Source: Microbacterium ginsengisoli | GTDB lineage: Bacteria; Actinomycetota; Actinomycetes; Actinomycetales; Microbacteriaceae | Direction of reading: 5' to 3' | DNA: 64,000 nt | NCBI RefSeq assembly: GCF_000956535.1 | Contig: NZ_JYIY01000078.1 | Location: 62,001-126,000, forward strand | In this document: piece after piece, positions 53,891-64,000 of the stretch | Position numbering within the stretch: the stretch's first letter is position 1 | How the letters are laid out: each line of letters begins with the position of its first letter | Made by a program: the position numbers and the translations under genes | Notes under the pieces: generated by a model | The model's input: only the letters and a program-made list of their open reading frames with translations | Told to the model about the DNA's origin: nothing | The model's database searches: none

Positions 53891-55293
53891 CCCGCGAACG
53901 CGTCGTGTTCTGGGCGGCCACGTCCACGCGTCTGATCGTGGGCGCCGCCGTCGCCGTGGCGCTCGTCCTCGCCGTGGGTGTCGCCGCGGCTGCGCCCTGG
54001 CCGACCGTCGCCGCGGACAAGTCGGCCGTCACGGCGGCCCCGGCCGCATCCTCGACGACGCTCGCGTGCACCGGCCCGCTCATCGGGGTGGGGCGCAGCT
54101 CCACCGACATCGCGGCCTTCGACAACGCGGGTCCGGTCGCGGTGACGACGGCGTCGGCCTCGGGTGGCGACCCGGTCCTCGGACGGGTCTCCAGCCCGGC
54201 CGTGCCCGGCTCCGCGCCGGCCACGATCACTCAGGCGCCGGCCAACGGCGCTCGCGTCGGCGTGGCCGCCGCACAGTCCGGCTCGGTGAGCGCCGACGAT
54301 CTGCGCGGATTCGCCGCCAGCGCCTGCACCTCGTCTCGCTCCCAGCAGTGGCTCGTGGGCGGTGCCGCGACGACCGGATACGCCGATGTCGTGGTGCTCA
54401 CCAACCCCGAGGACGTACCGGCCACGGTCGACATCACGGCCTACGGCTCGCAGGGCGCGCTGAGCCCGACCGGCGGTCAGAACCTCGTCGTCCCGGCGCG
54501 ATCCCAGCGCGTGCTGCCGCTGGCCGGCCTCGTGCCCGGCGAAGAGGCTCCGGTGCTGCGCGTGAGCGCCACGGGCGCCGCCATCGTCGCCGCCCTGCAG
54601 TCGAGTCTCACCCGCACCCTGCTCCCTGGTGGGATCGACCAGATCACCGCGACGGCGGAGGCAGCGACACGGGTCGTGATCCCCGGAGTGACGATGCCGT
54701 CATCGGCCGTCGGCGCCCAGGGCTCGTCGCCGGTGACGGTGCTGCGCGCCCTCTCAGCCGATGTCGCGACGACGGCGACCGTGACGGTCGCGGCGGTCGG
54801 CGGCGGCCAGCTCTCGACACGGCAGATCCCGCTCGCGGCCGGGATCCCCACCGAGCTGGAGCTTCCGGGCCTCGCGGCCGGAAGCGTCACTGTGACCGTC
54901 ACCGCGTCCGCCCCGGTCGTCGCCGCCGTGTGGCAGGCCACCGGACTCGGTGAGGGTTCGGATTTCGCGTGGTACTCCGCGGCGCCGAGCCTCACCGACG
55001 ATGCCATCGTCGCCGTCGCGGCGGGCCCGTCACCGGTGCTCACCATCGCAGCGGGGGAGGCCGCGGCATCCGTCACGCTCACTCCGACATCGGGCGGCTC
55101 GGCGACCACCGTGTCCGTTCCCGCATCCGGGTCCGTCGCCGTCCCGGTGGTCAGCGGCGCCGGTTACGTGCTGTCGGCGAGCGCGCCCGTGAGCGCGAGC
55201 GTAGGCTACAGCGCCACGGGGCAGCTGGCGTCCTACCCGGTGGCGGCGTCGGCCAGCCAGACCGCGCAGGTCACGGTGATCGTCGATCGCTGA
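53887..55293 (+). CDS. DUF5719 family secreted/anchored protein
   Basis: 468 residues. One N-terminal membrane helix (LIVGAAVAVALVLAVGVAAAA, residues ~17-37) without a lipobox is followed by ~430 residues of Ala/Ser/Thr/Val-rich beta-type sequence. That part contains two repeated units resembling Ig-like domains (e.g. VVLTNPEDVPATVDITAYGSQGAL and VTLTPTSGGSATTVSVPASGS). This fits DUF5719, encoded behind the large GT/membrane protein in many actinobacteria. It is outside the membrane and could be a structural partner of the fusion protein. No enzymatic motif is visible. Confidence 0.78.
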   Translation: MTRERVVFWAATSTRLIVGAAVAVALVLAVGVAAAAPWPTVAADKSAVTAAPAASSTTLACTGPLIGVGRSSTDIAAFDNAGPVAVTTASASGGDPVLGRVSSPAVPGSAPATITQAPANGARVGVAAAQSGSVSADDLRGFAASACTSSRSQQWLVGGAATTGYADVVVLTNPEDVPATVDITAYGSQGALSPTGGQNLVVPARSQRVLPLAGLVPGEEAPVLRVSATGAAIVAALQSSLTRTLLPGGIDQITATAEAATRVVIPGVTMPSSAVGAQGSSPVTVLRALSADVATTATVTVAAVGGGQLSTRQIPLAAGIPTELELPGLAAGSVTVTVTASAPVVAAVWQATGLGEGSDFAWYSAAPSLTDDAIVAVAAGPSPVLTIAAGEAAASVTLTPTSGGSATTVSVPASGSVAVPVVSGAGYVLSASAPVSASVGYSATGQLASYPVAASASQTAQVTVIVDR

Positions 55294-55299
55294 GACAAC

Positions 55300-55734
55300 T
55301 CAGAGGAAACGGAACCGCTCGGGCCCGAGATCCCACGGATCGCGATCGAGGTACTCCGCGGCCGCGCGGAACACGCAGCTCTCGACGATCATGCGCCGGT
55401 GGTGCTCGTCGTTTCGATGGAGCCTGCTCATCCGCTCGATGGGAAGCCGATAGAGCACGATGCGCTTCTGCGTCGCATCGACGCTCCACCGCGGCACTCC
55501 GGTCGGCGTCTCGGCGGACGGCAGGTCCGCGATCTCGAACCGCACCTCCCGCAGCTCCTCCCATGCGCCGCGCAGGAATTCCGCGGTGCTCCCGACAGCG
55601 AGGTCGAAGCGGTCGACACGCGTCTCGAGCGGGGGAAGCGGCGGGCGGACGACGGCGCTGCGGCCCTCGCGGCCGTGTCGTCCGTGCCGGCTGGGCAGCG
55701 CACGGGCGCTGCGGCGGGAACGTCGACGCATCAT
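55300..55734 (-). CDS. Zincin-like metallopeptidase family protein, active site apparently lost
   Basis: 144 residues. After a basic N-terminus (RRRSRRSARALPSRHGRHGRE), the sequence ETRVDRFDLAVGSTAEFLRGAWEELREVRFEIADLP matches the small actinobacterial metallopeptidase-like proteins that neighbour whiB2 and DUF3499. The place of the HExxH helix reads HHRRMIVESCVFRAAAEYL, without the zinc motif, followed by the family ending DPWDLGPERFRFL. It is thus probably not a protease; a structural or nucleic-acid-related role is possible. TAGGCT six bases upstream selects the first of two tandem ATGs. It converges on the DUF5719 gene. Confidence 0.75.
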   Translation of the reverse strand: MMRRRSRRSARALPSRHGRHGREGRSAVVRPPLPPLETRVDRFDLAVGSTAEFLRGAWEELREVRFEIADLPSAETPTGVPRWSVDATQKRIVLYRLPIERMSRLHRNDEHHRRMIVESCVFRAAAEYLDRDPWDLGPERFRFL

Positions 55735-55740
55735 TCGGCT

Positions 55741-55746
55741 AGCCTA
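55741..55746 (-). promoter_or_regulatory. -10 hexamer TAGGCT for the zincin-like gene (leaderless)
   Basis: Minus-strand TAGGCT, six bases, then ATG at 55734. Confidence 0.6.
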
Positions 55747-55828
55747 ACGAGCCGTCGGCCGCACCGATTTGTCCCCCGATCTACCTACAGACACGTCACA
55801 GGGTCGCCCGTAACCTACGGTCGGGGCG

Positions 55829-55834
55829 TACTTT
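55829..55834 (+). promoter_or_regulatory. Possible -10 hexamer TACTTT for the cutinase-family gene
   Basis: TACTTT lies 26 bases before the GTG at 55861, giving a ~20-base leader that contains AAGGGG as ribosome site. No clear -35 was found. Confidence 0.35.
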
Positions 55835-55860
55835 GACCATGCTCGGGGATAAGGGGTGGC

Positions 55861-56709
55861 GTGGGCTCGCTCAGGCAACGAGTCGTTGCCGCCGTCCTCG
55901 CGGTGTCGGTGATCGGAATGGGACTGGTGGCGCTGATAAGCGCGCCCGCCACCGCCTCCTCACGCGCCGCAACGACGGTTTCCGCGAAGTGTGACGCCGA
56001 CGTCGTCTTCATCGGCGTGCGCGGCACGGGAGCGCCGGCCGGCACCGATTCGGGCGACGGTGGGCGCACGTGGAACGACGGCGGATTCGGCCAGGTCGCG
56101 GGGCTCGCGGCGCGGTTCACGATGGATGCCTCGGCCTCCGGGACGACCGCCTGGGTTGAGAGCCTCGACTACCCGGCGTCGCTGGACGGCTTCTACCTCG
56201 GCAGCATGAACGAAGGCGCGCGGGCCCTGAAGGCCGAGCTGGACGAACTCGCCGGCTGCGCCACTCCGCCCAAGGTCGTGCTCGCCGGTCACTCCCAGGG
56301 TGCGCACGTCATCCTGCAGACCCTTGCGCCGCAGAACGAGTTCGGCGCGGCCAGCGGATTCAGTCTCACGGCACAGGAGCGCGCGATGATCACGGGTGTC
56401 GTGCTGTTCGGCGATCCGAGCTACGTGCCCGGCGAGCCGTGGAATGCTCCCGGTTCCGGCACCGGATGGGGTATCTTCCCTCGCAGGGCCGAAAGCCTCG
56501 CGATGCTCGCTCAATACACCTGGGAAGACACCCCTGCGGGAGCGAGCCAGCCGCAGACGACCTCCAAGATCCGCTCGTACTGCGTCGCGGGAGATGCATT
56601 CTGCCAGAGCGGTCTTGCCCCCAACGCGATCGAGCTCCACAACGAGTACATGGTGGATTTCACGAATGACGCTTATGCCTTCCTCCAACGCACGCTCCGC
56701 GCGCACTGA
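55861..56709 (+). CDS. Secreted cutinase-family esterase
   Basis: 282 residues with a GTG start. Signal peptide RQRVVAAVLAVSVIGMGLVALISAPATA (cleavage near 33). The alpha/beta-hydrolase core has VVFIGVRGTGAP (oxyanion region), the nucleophile elbow VLAGHSQGAH with Ser145, and the cutinase-type catalytic loop SYCVAGDAFCQ with Asp245 between two cysteines. The His is His260 in IELHNEYM. Cysteine pairs at 44/133 and 241/248 should form the two family disulfides. It should cleave ester bonds in lipids or polyesters outside the cell; in mycobacteria such enzymes are lipases and phospholipases. Confidence 0.9.
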   Translation: MGSLRQRVVAAVLAVSVIGMGLVALISAPATASSRAATTVSAKCDADVVFIGVRGTGAPAGTDSGDGGRTWNDGGFGQVAGLAARFTMDASASGTTAWVESLDYPASLDGFYLGSMNEGARALKAELDELAGCATPPKVVLAGHSQGAHVILQTLAPQNEFGAASGFSLTAQERAMITGVVLFGDPSYVPGEPWNAPGSGTGWGIFPRRAESLAMLAQYTWEDTPAGASQPQTTSKIRSYCVAGDAFCQSGLAPNAIELHNEYMVDFTNDAYAFLQRTLRAH

Positions 56710-57052
56710 CGGCTCGGTACCGTCCCTCGCGACGCACCTGCGTGTGGCGCGGGCCGCCGGCATCCTTCTCGTCGTGCAGCTGCTGGTCGCCGCGGCGGGC
56801 TCGTTCTTCGCCTGGTCGACCTGGTGGCTGTCGCCGTCGTGCGCCCCGGGCTGCAGCACGGCGCCGGTCTACTGGAACACCGTGGTCTACACGATCGTCG
56901 CGGTCGTGCTGTGGCTCGTCGCCGCGGCGGGAGCGGTGGCGTTCAAGGCGCACGGTGCGCGCACCGCGTGGTTTCCGATCGCAGGCTCTGCGATCACGGC
57001 GGTGCTCGCGCTCGCCGTGTATCTCTGGAACGTCGCGGCCTTCGGCGGCTGA
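56666..57052 (+). CDS. Small membrane protein, function unknown
   Basis: 128 residues from the ATG at 56666; a second ATG at 56675 is an equally good start. The gene begins inside the last 44 bases of the cutinase gene in another frame. After a polar N-terminus come three to four helices (RAAGILLVVQLLVAAAGSFFAWSTWWL, VVYTIVAVVLWLVAAAGAVAF, FPIAGSAITAVLALAVYLW). The loop CAPGCSTAPVYW holds two cysteines. I do not recognise a family. The overlap suggests co-translation with the esterase. Confidence 0.6.
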   Translation: MTLMPSSNARSARTDGSVPSLATHLRVARAAGILLVVQLLVAAAGSFFAWSTWWLSPSCAPGCSTAPVYWNTVVYTIVAVVLWLVAAAGAVAFKAHGARTAWFPIAGSAITAVLALAVYLWNVAAFGG

Positions 57053-57090
57053 GCCCGGCGCGGCAGCCTCGGGCGATGCGCGATCGCGCG

Positions 57091-57096
57091 TAGGGT
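57091..57096 (+). promoter_or_regulatory. -10 hexamer TAGGGT for the DUF3499 gene (leaderless)
   Basis: TAGGGT, CGAGCC, then GTG at 57103. Confidence 0.6.
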
Positions 57097-57102
57097 CGAG
57101 CC

Positions 57103-60083
<2,981 letters not shown>

Positions 60084-60094
60084 GCCACGACGCG

Positions 60095-60126
60095 CGGCGG
60101 TCCGCTCCCTTCGGAGCGGGCCGCCG
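60095..60126 (+). terminator. Terminator hairpin behind katG
   Basis: A 14-bp stem (60095-60108 with 60113-60126, one G-T pair) closed by the stable CTTC loop, 11 bases behind the katG stop. Only a weak T-content follows. It separates katG from the mtrA promoter seven bases further on. Confidence 0.7.
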
Positions 60127-60132
60127 TTCGAC

Positions 60133-60138
60133 TACTCT
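60133..60138 (+). promoter_or_regulatory. -10 hexamer TACTCT upstream of mtrA
   Basis: TACTCT ends six bases before an ATG at 60145 that opens a 20-codon ORF, not mtrA itself. The spacing is that of the leaderless promoters in this window. Confidence 0.5.
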
Positions 60139-60144
60139 GGGGTG

Positions 60145-60207
60145 ATGATCCCGCCCTCCGGCCTCACCGCCGCCGGCGACGGAGAACAAGGACGACACCT
60201 CGCATGA
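60145..60207 (+). CDS. Possible 20-codon leaderless upstream ORF coupled to mtrA
   Basis: Reads MIPPSGLTAAGDGEQGRHLA and stops with TGA at 60205-60207. The A of its last codon is the A of the mtrA ATG (GCATGA), so the stop and the mtrA start overlap as in coupled operon genes. The start lies six bases behind a -10 hexamer. The peptide has no recognisable features; its role would be to bring ribosomes to mtrA or to regulate it. Its short length means chance cannot be excluded. Confidence 0.4.
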   Translation: MIPPSGLTAAGDGEQGRHLA

Positions 60208-60884
60208 CTTCCCGCATCCTCGTGGTCGATGACGACACCGCGCTCGCCGAGATGATCGGCATCGTGCTGAACACCGAGGGATTCGACGCGGAGTTCTGCG
60301 CCGACGGCGGTGCGGCCGTCGCCGCCTGGCGGTCGGTGCAGCCTGATCTGGTGCTGCTCGACCTGATGCTGCCGGGCATGGACGGCATCGAGATCTGCAC
60401 GCGCATCCGCGAGGAGAGCGGGGTGCCGATCATCATGCTCACCGCACGCACCGACACCGCCGATGTCGTGCGCGGACTCGAGTCGGGCGCCGACGACTAC
60501 ATCGTGAAGCCCTTCAACCCGAAGGAGCTCGTCGCCCGTATCCGCACCCGGCTCCGGCCGACTCCCGCCGCTCCGAGCGAGCCGTTGCGGATCGGCGATC
60601 TGACCATCGACGTCGCCGCGCACGAGGTTCGCCGCGGTGACGCTCCGATCGCGCTCACCCCGTTGGAGTTCGAACTGCTGACGGCGCTCGCCGGCAAGCC
60701 GCAGTTGGTCTGGTCGAGGGAGATGCTCCTCGAGCAGGTGTGGGGATACCACTACAAGGCCGATACGCGGCTCGTCAACGTCCACGTGCAGCGTCTGCGC
60801 GCCAAGGTCGAGCGCGACCCCGACAACCCGCGCATCGTGACCACGGTGCGCGGTGTGGGCTACCGCGCCGGCGCGATCGTGTGA
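60204..60884 (+). CDS. mtrA: Response regulator MtrA (OmpR family)
   Basis: 226 residues, the usual MtrA length. The receiver domain has LVVDDDTALAEM, phospho-Asp in LVLLDLMLPGMDG (~53), MLTARTD and the lysine of YIVKPFNPKEL. The winged-helix output domain has LTPLEFELLTALAGKPQLVWSREMLLEQVWG and RLVNVHVQRLRAKVERDP...VRGVGYRAG. MtrA controls cell division, wall hydrolases and osmotic response in actinobacteria. Its gene is followed after four bases by mtrB. The only upstream signal is the -10 before the small ORF; ribosomes may reach it by coupling. Confidence 0.96.
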   Translation: MTSRILVVDDDTALAEMIGIVLNTEGFDAEFCADGGAAVAAWRSVQPDLVLLDLMLPGMDGIEICTRIREESGVPIIMLTARTDTADVVRGLESGADDYIVKPFNPKELVARIRTRLRPTPAAPSEPLRIGDLTIDVAAHEVRRGDAPIALTPLEFELLTALAGKPQLVWSREMLLEQVWGYHYKADTRLVNVHVQRLRAKVERDPDNPRIVTTVRGVGYRAGAIV

Positions 60885-60888
60885 CGAC

Positions 60889-62580
60889 ATGAGCGGGTCC
60901 GCGCAGCGTTCGCCGGTCGATCGTCTGCTGGTCGCGTTGCGCGGGTGGCGGGAATGGCCGCGTCGGCTCGCCGGCGTGTGGCGCCACTCGCTTCGGGTGC
61001 GCACCGTCGTCGCGACCGTCGCCCTCACCGCGCTCGCCGTGATCGCGGCGTGCGTCGGGCTCGCCCTCGCCATCCAGAACGACCTGTTCCAGTCCCGGTT
61101 GCAGCAGGCGCTCGGTGACGCGAGCCGCGCGCGCATCGAGGCGCAGCGCACGCTCGACTCGTCCGAGACGCAGGGCGACAGCGTGAACGTGCGCAACCTG
61201 ATGAACAGCGTGCTCGTGACGCTCTCGCGTCAGTCCTCGAGCGATCTGATCGCCGCGTTCCGCACCGACACCGCGCCCTCCTCGATCGCGCCCCTCGACT
61301 TCACTTCCACCGGCTTCCCGACGAGCGCCCCGTCCCCCGAGCTGCGCTCGCAGGTGCAGAGCAGCTCCAGCGCGCAGTTCTGGCAGTCGGTTCCGGTGAC
61401 GCTGGCCAACGGCTCGACGGTTCCCGGCATCGTGGTGGGCCAGCAGCTGACGGTGCCCGGGGTCGGCGCATACGAGTTCTACATCGCCTACGACCTGAGC
61501 GCCGCCGCGCAGACCCTCGCGTTCGTGCAGGGCATCCTCTGGATCGTCGGCTTCGCGCTCGTCGCCATCATCGCGGGCATCTCCTGGCTCGTGCTGCGCT
61601 CGATCACCGTGCCGGTCGCGCAGGCCGCGGAGACCAGCGCCAAACTTGCCTCCGGCGACCTCGACGTGCGCCTGAACGTGCGGGGAGCCGACGAGCTCGC
61701 GACGCTCGGTCGGTCGTTCAACGCGATGGCCGACAGCATCCAGTCGCAGATCAAGGAGCTCGCCGACCTCTCCCTCGTGCAGCAGCGCTTCGTGTCGGAT
61801 GTGTCGCACGAGCTGCGAACACCGCTGACGACCATCCGGCTCGCCTCCGATGTGCTCGCCGACCGGCGCGACGACTTCGAGCCGGCGGCCGCGCGCGCCG
61901 CCGAGCTGCTCTCGACCCAGGTCCAGCGATTCCAGGTCCTCCTCGACGACCTGCTCGAGATCAGCCGGTATGACGCCGGTTCGGTGCAGCTGGAACGCGA
62001 GCCCACGAGCATCGCCCAGCTCGCCGAGGACGTGATCGGCTCGATGCAGCAGCTCGCCGACCAGCGGGGGAGCGAGGTGCGGCTCGTCGCGCCCGGCGGC
62101 TACTCCCTCGTCGATCTCGATCCTCGACGGGTGCGTCGCATCGTGCGCAATCTGCTCGGCAACGCCATCGAACACGGTGAGGGGCGTCCGATCGTCGTCA
62201 CGGTCGACAGCAATCAGGATGCTGTCGCCCTCGGTGTGCGCGACTACGGTCTCGGCATGCGGCCCGAGGACGTCGAGCGCGTGTTCGACCGGTTCTGGCG
62301 TGCGGATCCGTCCCGGCGTCGCACGATCGGCGGCACCGGCCTCGGCCTGTCGATCTCCCTCGGCGACGCGCGGCTGCACGGCGGCACTCTCGCCGTGTGG
62401 TCGGACCTCGGGCGCGGGAGCAACTTCGTCCTCACCCTCCCTCGCCGCGACATCGACGGGGAGCTCGTGTCGCCGGTCGTCGTGGACGTGGCCGACGAGA
62501 CCTCCGTGCTCGACAGTCTCGGTCTCACCGAGCCGATCGCGGTGCTCGCCCCCGAGCGTGACGCGAAGGAGAAGCGATGA
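60889..62580 (+). CDS. mtrB: Sensor histidine kinase MtrB
   Basis: 563 residues from the ATG at 60889. First membrane helix VVATVALTALAVIAACVGLALAI (~38-60), an ~140-residue outside sensor domain, and second helix GILWIVGFALVAIIAGISWLVL (~215-236). HAMP follows (SITVPVAQAAETSAKLASGDLDVRL), then the His motif FVSDVSHELRTPLTTIRLASDVL, the N-box RNLLGNAIEHGEG, the G1 RDYGLGM, and G2 IGGTGLGLSIS. It phosphorylates MtrA. The C-terminal ~45 residues are an acidic tail. It overlaps lpqB by four bases (ATGA), completing the conserved mtrA-mtrB-lpqB operon. Confidence 0.96.
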   Translation: MSGSAQRSPVDRLLVALRGWREWPRRLAGVWRHSLRVRTVVATVALTALAVIAACVGLALAIQNDLFQSRLQQALGDASRARIEAQRTLDSSETQGDSVNVRNLMNSVLVTLSRQSSSDLIAAFRTDTAPSSIAPLDFTSTGFPTSAPSPELRSQVQSSSSAQFWQSVPVTLANGSTVPGIVVGQQLTVPGVGAYEFYIAYDLSAAAQTLAFVQGILWIVGFALVAIIAGISWLVLRSITVPVAQAAETSAKLASGDLDVRLNVRGADELATLGRSFNAMADSIQSQIKELADLSLVQQRFVSDVSHELRTPLTTIRLASDVLADRRDDFEPAAARAAELLSTQVQRFQVLLDDLLEISRYDAGSVQLEREPTSIAQLAEDVIGSMQQLADQRGSEVRLVAPGGYSLVDLDPRRVRRIVRNLLGNAIEHGEGRPIVVTVDSNQDAVALGVRDYGLGMRPEDVERVFDRFWRADPSRRRTIGGTGLGLSISLGDARLHGGTLAVWSDLGRGSNFVLTLPRRDIDGELVSPVVVDVADETSVLDSLGLTEPIAVLAPERDAKEKR

Positions 62581-64000
62581 GGCGCGGCATCCGCTCACTC
62601 GTGCTCGTCGGCGCGCTGACTCTCGCGCTCGTCGGGTGCGCGGGACTGCCCATGACGGGAGCCGTGCACGAGGGGCTCTCGAGCACCGCCGAACCGGATG
62701 TGCCGGACGTGCAGTTCAAGCCGAACGGGCCGCAGGCGGGCGCGACACCCGAGCAGATCGTCGACGGGTTCCTCAACGCCGGCTCCGGTCCCGCCGGCGG
62801 GTGGGCGACGGCGCGGGAGTTCCTCACCGGCACGGCAGTGGACGGCTGGCGCCCGGATGCGGGGGCGACCGTCGACGTGCTCTCCGCACGCTCGATCGCC
62901 GTCGCGTCGTCGGATCAGAGCTCGGCGACCGTCACCGTCTCGCTCTCGCCGACCGCGACGGTCGACGGCGAGGGCGCCTACACGGCGGTCGCCGAGGCGG
63001 CGGCGCCGCCCCTCACCTTCACGCTCAGCAAGCAGTCCGCGGGGTGGCGCATCACGTCGGCCCCGAACGGCATCGTGCTCGATCAGGACCTCTTCAAGAG
63101 CGTCTTCCGCGCTTACTCGCTCATGTACTACGACCCGACCTGGACGTTCCTCGTGCCGGACGTGCGCTGGTTCCCGACCCTCAACGCGTCGACGCGCATC
63201 GCCGCGGCCCTCATCAACGGACAGCCGAGCCCCTGGCTCGCCAAGAGCGTCGTCTCGGCGTTCCCGGAGACGGTGTCGCTGGGGAGCCCCTCGGTGCCGG
63301 TCGTGAACGGTGTCGCGCAGGTGGACCTCAAGGAGTCGGCTCTCACGTCGGATCAGACCACGCTGTCGCGCATGCAGGCACAGCTCACCGACAGTCTCGC
63401 CTCGACCGGGCAGGTGACGTCGGTGACACTCTCGATCGCCGGTTCGGCCCTCGACGTGACTCCGGCGCCGTCGCGTGACACCCGCGTCGACTCCCGCACT
63501 CTCGCCCTCACCGCCAAGGGCTTCGGCTTCATCGCGGCCGGGCAGGTCGACGAGCTGCCCGGCGTCTCGGCGGCGGTGGCCGCTCTCTCCCCGCGTTCGG
63601 TGGAGCTGAGCGACGACCGGACGACGGCGGCGGTACTGGCGGGCAACGGCGCGGTGACCCGGGTGGATGCCGCCGGCCCCGCAGCCCTCGACCAGCGTGC
63701 CGGACTCATCGCGCCGTCGATCGATCCGTTCGGCTACATCTGGAGTGTCCCGCAGACGTCGCCGTCCGCGCTCGTCGCGGCGGGGACGGGGGCGACGCGC
63801 ATCGCGATCTCATCGCCGTGGGGAGGTGCGAGCCGCGTGGATGCGCTCCAGGTCTCGCGCGACGGCACACGCATCGCTGCGCTCGTCATCTCGGGGGGCC
63901 GGTCGGTGCTCATGGTCGCCGGCGTCGTGCGCGACGCGCAGGGGGTTCCGAAGTCGCTGGGTGACGCCGTCACGCTGCTGAGCTTCCCGGCGGGCGCGAG
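62577..64000 (+). CDS. lpqB: Lipoprotein LpqB (3' end beyond the window)
   Basis: 474 residues are in the window and the frame stays open to the end. The signal SLVLVGALTLALVGC has the lipobox LVGC, so Cys21 is lipidated. A GerMN-like segment follows (EQIVDGFLNAGSGPAGGWATAREFLT, then WFPTLNASTRIAAALINGQPSPWLAKSVVSAFP), and after ~300 the start of the beta-propeller-like LpqB domain (AALSPRSVELSDDRTTAAVLAG, VDALQVSRDGTRIAALVISGG). LpqB interacts with MtrB and influences MtrA signalling and cell-wall properties in mycobacteria. It is translationally coupled to mtrB. Confidence 0.92.
   Translation, partial: MRRGIRSLVLVGALTLALVGCAGLPMTGAVHEGLSSTAEPDVPDVQFKPNGPQAGATPEQIVDGFLNAGSGPAGGWATAREFLTGTAVDGWRPDAGATVDVLSARSIAVASSDQSSATVTVSLSPTATVDGEGAYTAVAEAAAPPLTFTLSKQSAGWRITSAPNGIVLDQDLFKSVFRAYSLMYYDPTWTFLVPDVRWFPTLNASTRIAAALINGQPSPWLAKSVVSAFPETVSLGSPSVPVVNGVAQVDLKESALTSDQTTLSRMQAQLTDSLASTGQVTSVTLSIAGSALDVTPAPSRDTRVDSRTLALTAKGFGFIAAGQVDELPGVSAAVAALSPRSVELSDDRTTAAVLAGNGAVTRVDAAGPAALDQRAGLIAPSIDPFGYIWSVPQTSPSALVAAGTGATRIAISSPWGGASRVDALQVSRDGTRIAALVISGGRSVLMVAGVVRDAQGVPKSLGDAVTLLSFPAGA

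Noticed and set aside
55290-55303. CTGAG-ACAA-CTCAG hairpin spanning the two convergent stop codons
   Set aside because: Only five base pairs and no T-run; too weak to call a terminator.

Overview
This window is chromosomal DNA of a high-G+C actinobacterium, most likely a member of the Microbacteriaceae (Microbacterium-like). The evidence is strong G/C third-codon bias, GTG starts, four-base stop/start overlaps, actinobacterial marker genes (WhiB, MtrA-MtrB-LpqB, acyl-CoA carboxylase alpha/beta/epsilon, DUF3499, DUF5719, LGFP repeats, GlfT2-type galactofuranosyltransferase) and many promoters of the TANNNT type placed 6-7 nt before the start codon (leaderless mRNAs). From memory, the gene order in both flanks resembles the Mycobacterium tuberculosis block around mtrA, manA, purE/purK, accD5/accA3, lpdA and the nucleoside phosphorylase. 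No rRNA, tRNA, CRISPR array, insertion sequence or phage gene was seen, and no gene-free stretch exceeds 300 bases.

Layout. 1-9 kb: end of a PTS IIA-type domain gene, GNAT acetyltransferase, phosphohexomutase and purine nucleoside phosphorylase (minus strand), LpdA-type quinone reductase, biotin carboxylase/BCCP and Maf (minus), RNA uridine methyltransferase. 8.9-11.9 kb: NarL-type two-component operon with a third, membrane-anchored gene. 12-18.7 kb: carboxylase epsilon and beta subunits, BirA, PH-domain protein, PurK, PurE and an LCP cell-wall ligase. BirA is the ligase expected to charge the biotin carrier encoded at 5-6.8 kb.

18.7-49.3 kb is a cell-surface polysaccharide region. It makes dTDP-rhamnose (RmlA, RmlB and a fused RmlC-RmlD). 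It carries two tandem rhamnan-synthesis-F-like proteins, a Wzm/Wzt-type ABC exporter, an FAD oxidoreductase, an LGFP-repeat surface protein with a lipoprotein partner, several multi-membrane-span envelope proteins (DUF2142, DUF6541, GtrA), a galactofuranose branch (Glf, GlfT2-like and GlfT1-like transferases), a GT4 transferase and two O-antigen-ligase-like membrane proteins. Between about 21 and 41 kb the genome's most abundant long word (GGATGCCGCGG) is absent, which suggests this core has a different history.

49.3-64 kb returns to the conserved block: ManA, WhiB2-like regulator, a large glycosyltransferase/membrane fusion, DUF5719, a zincin-like small protein, a secreted cutinase-family esterase, DUF3499, a Fur-type repressor with KatG, then MtrA, MtrB and the start of LpqB. 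A 20-codon upstream ORF appears to be translationally coupled to mtrA.
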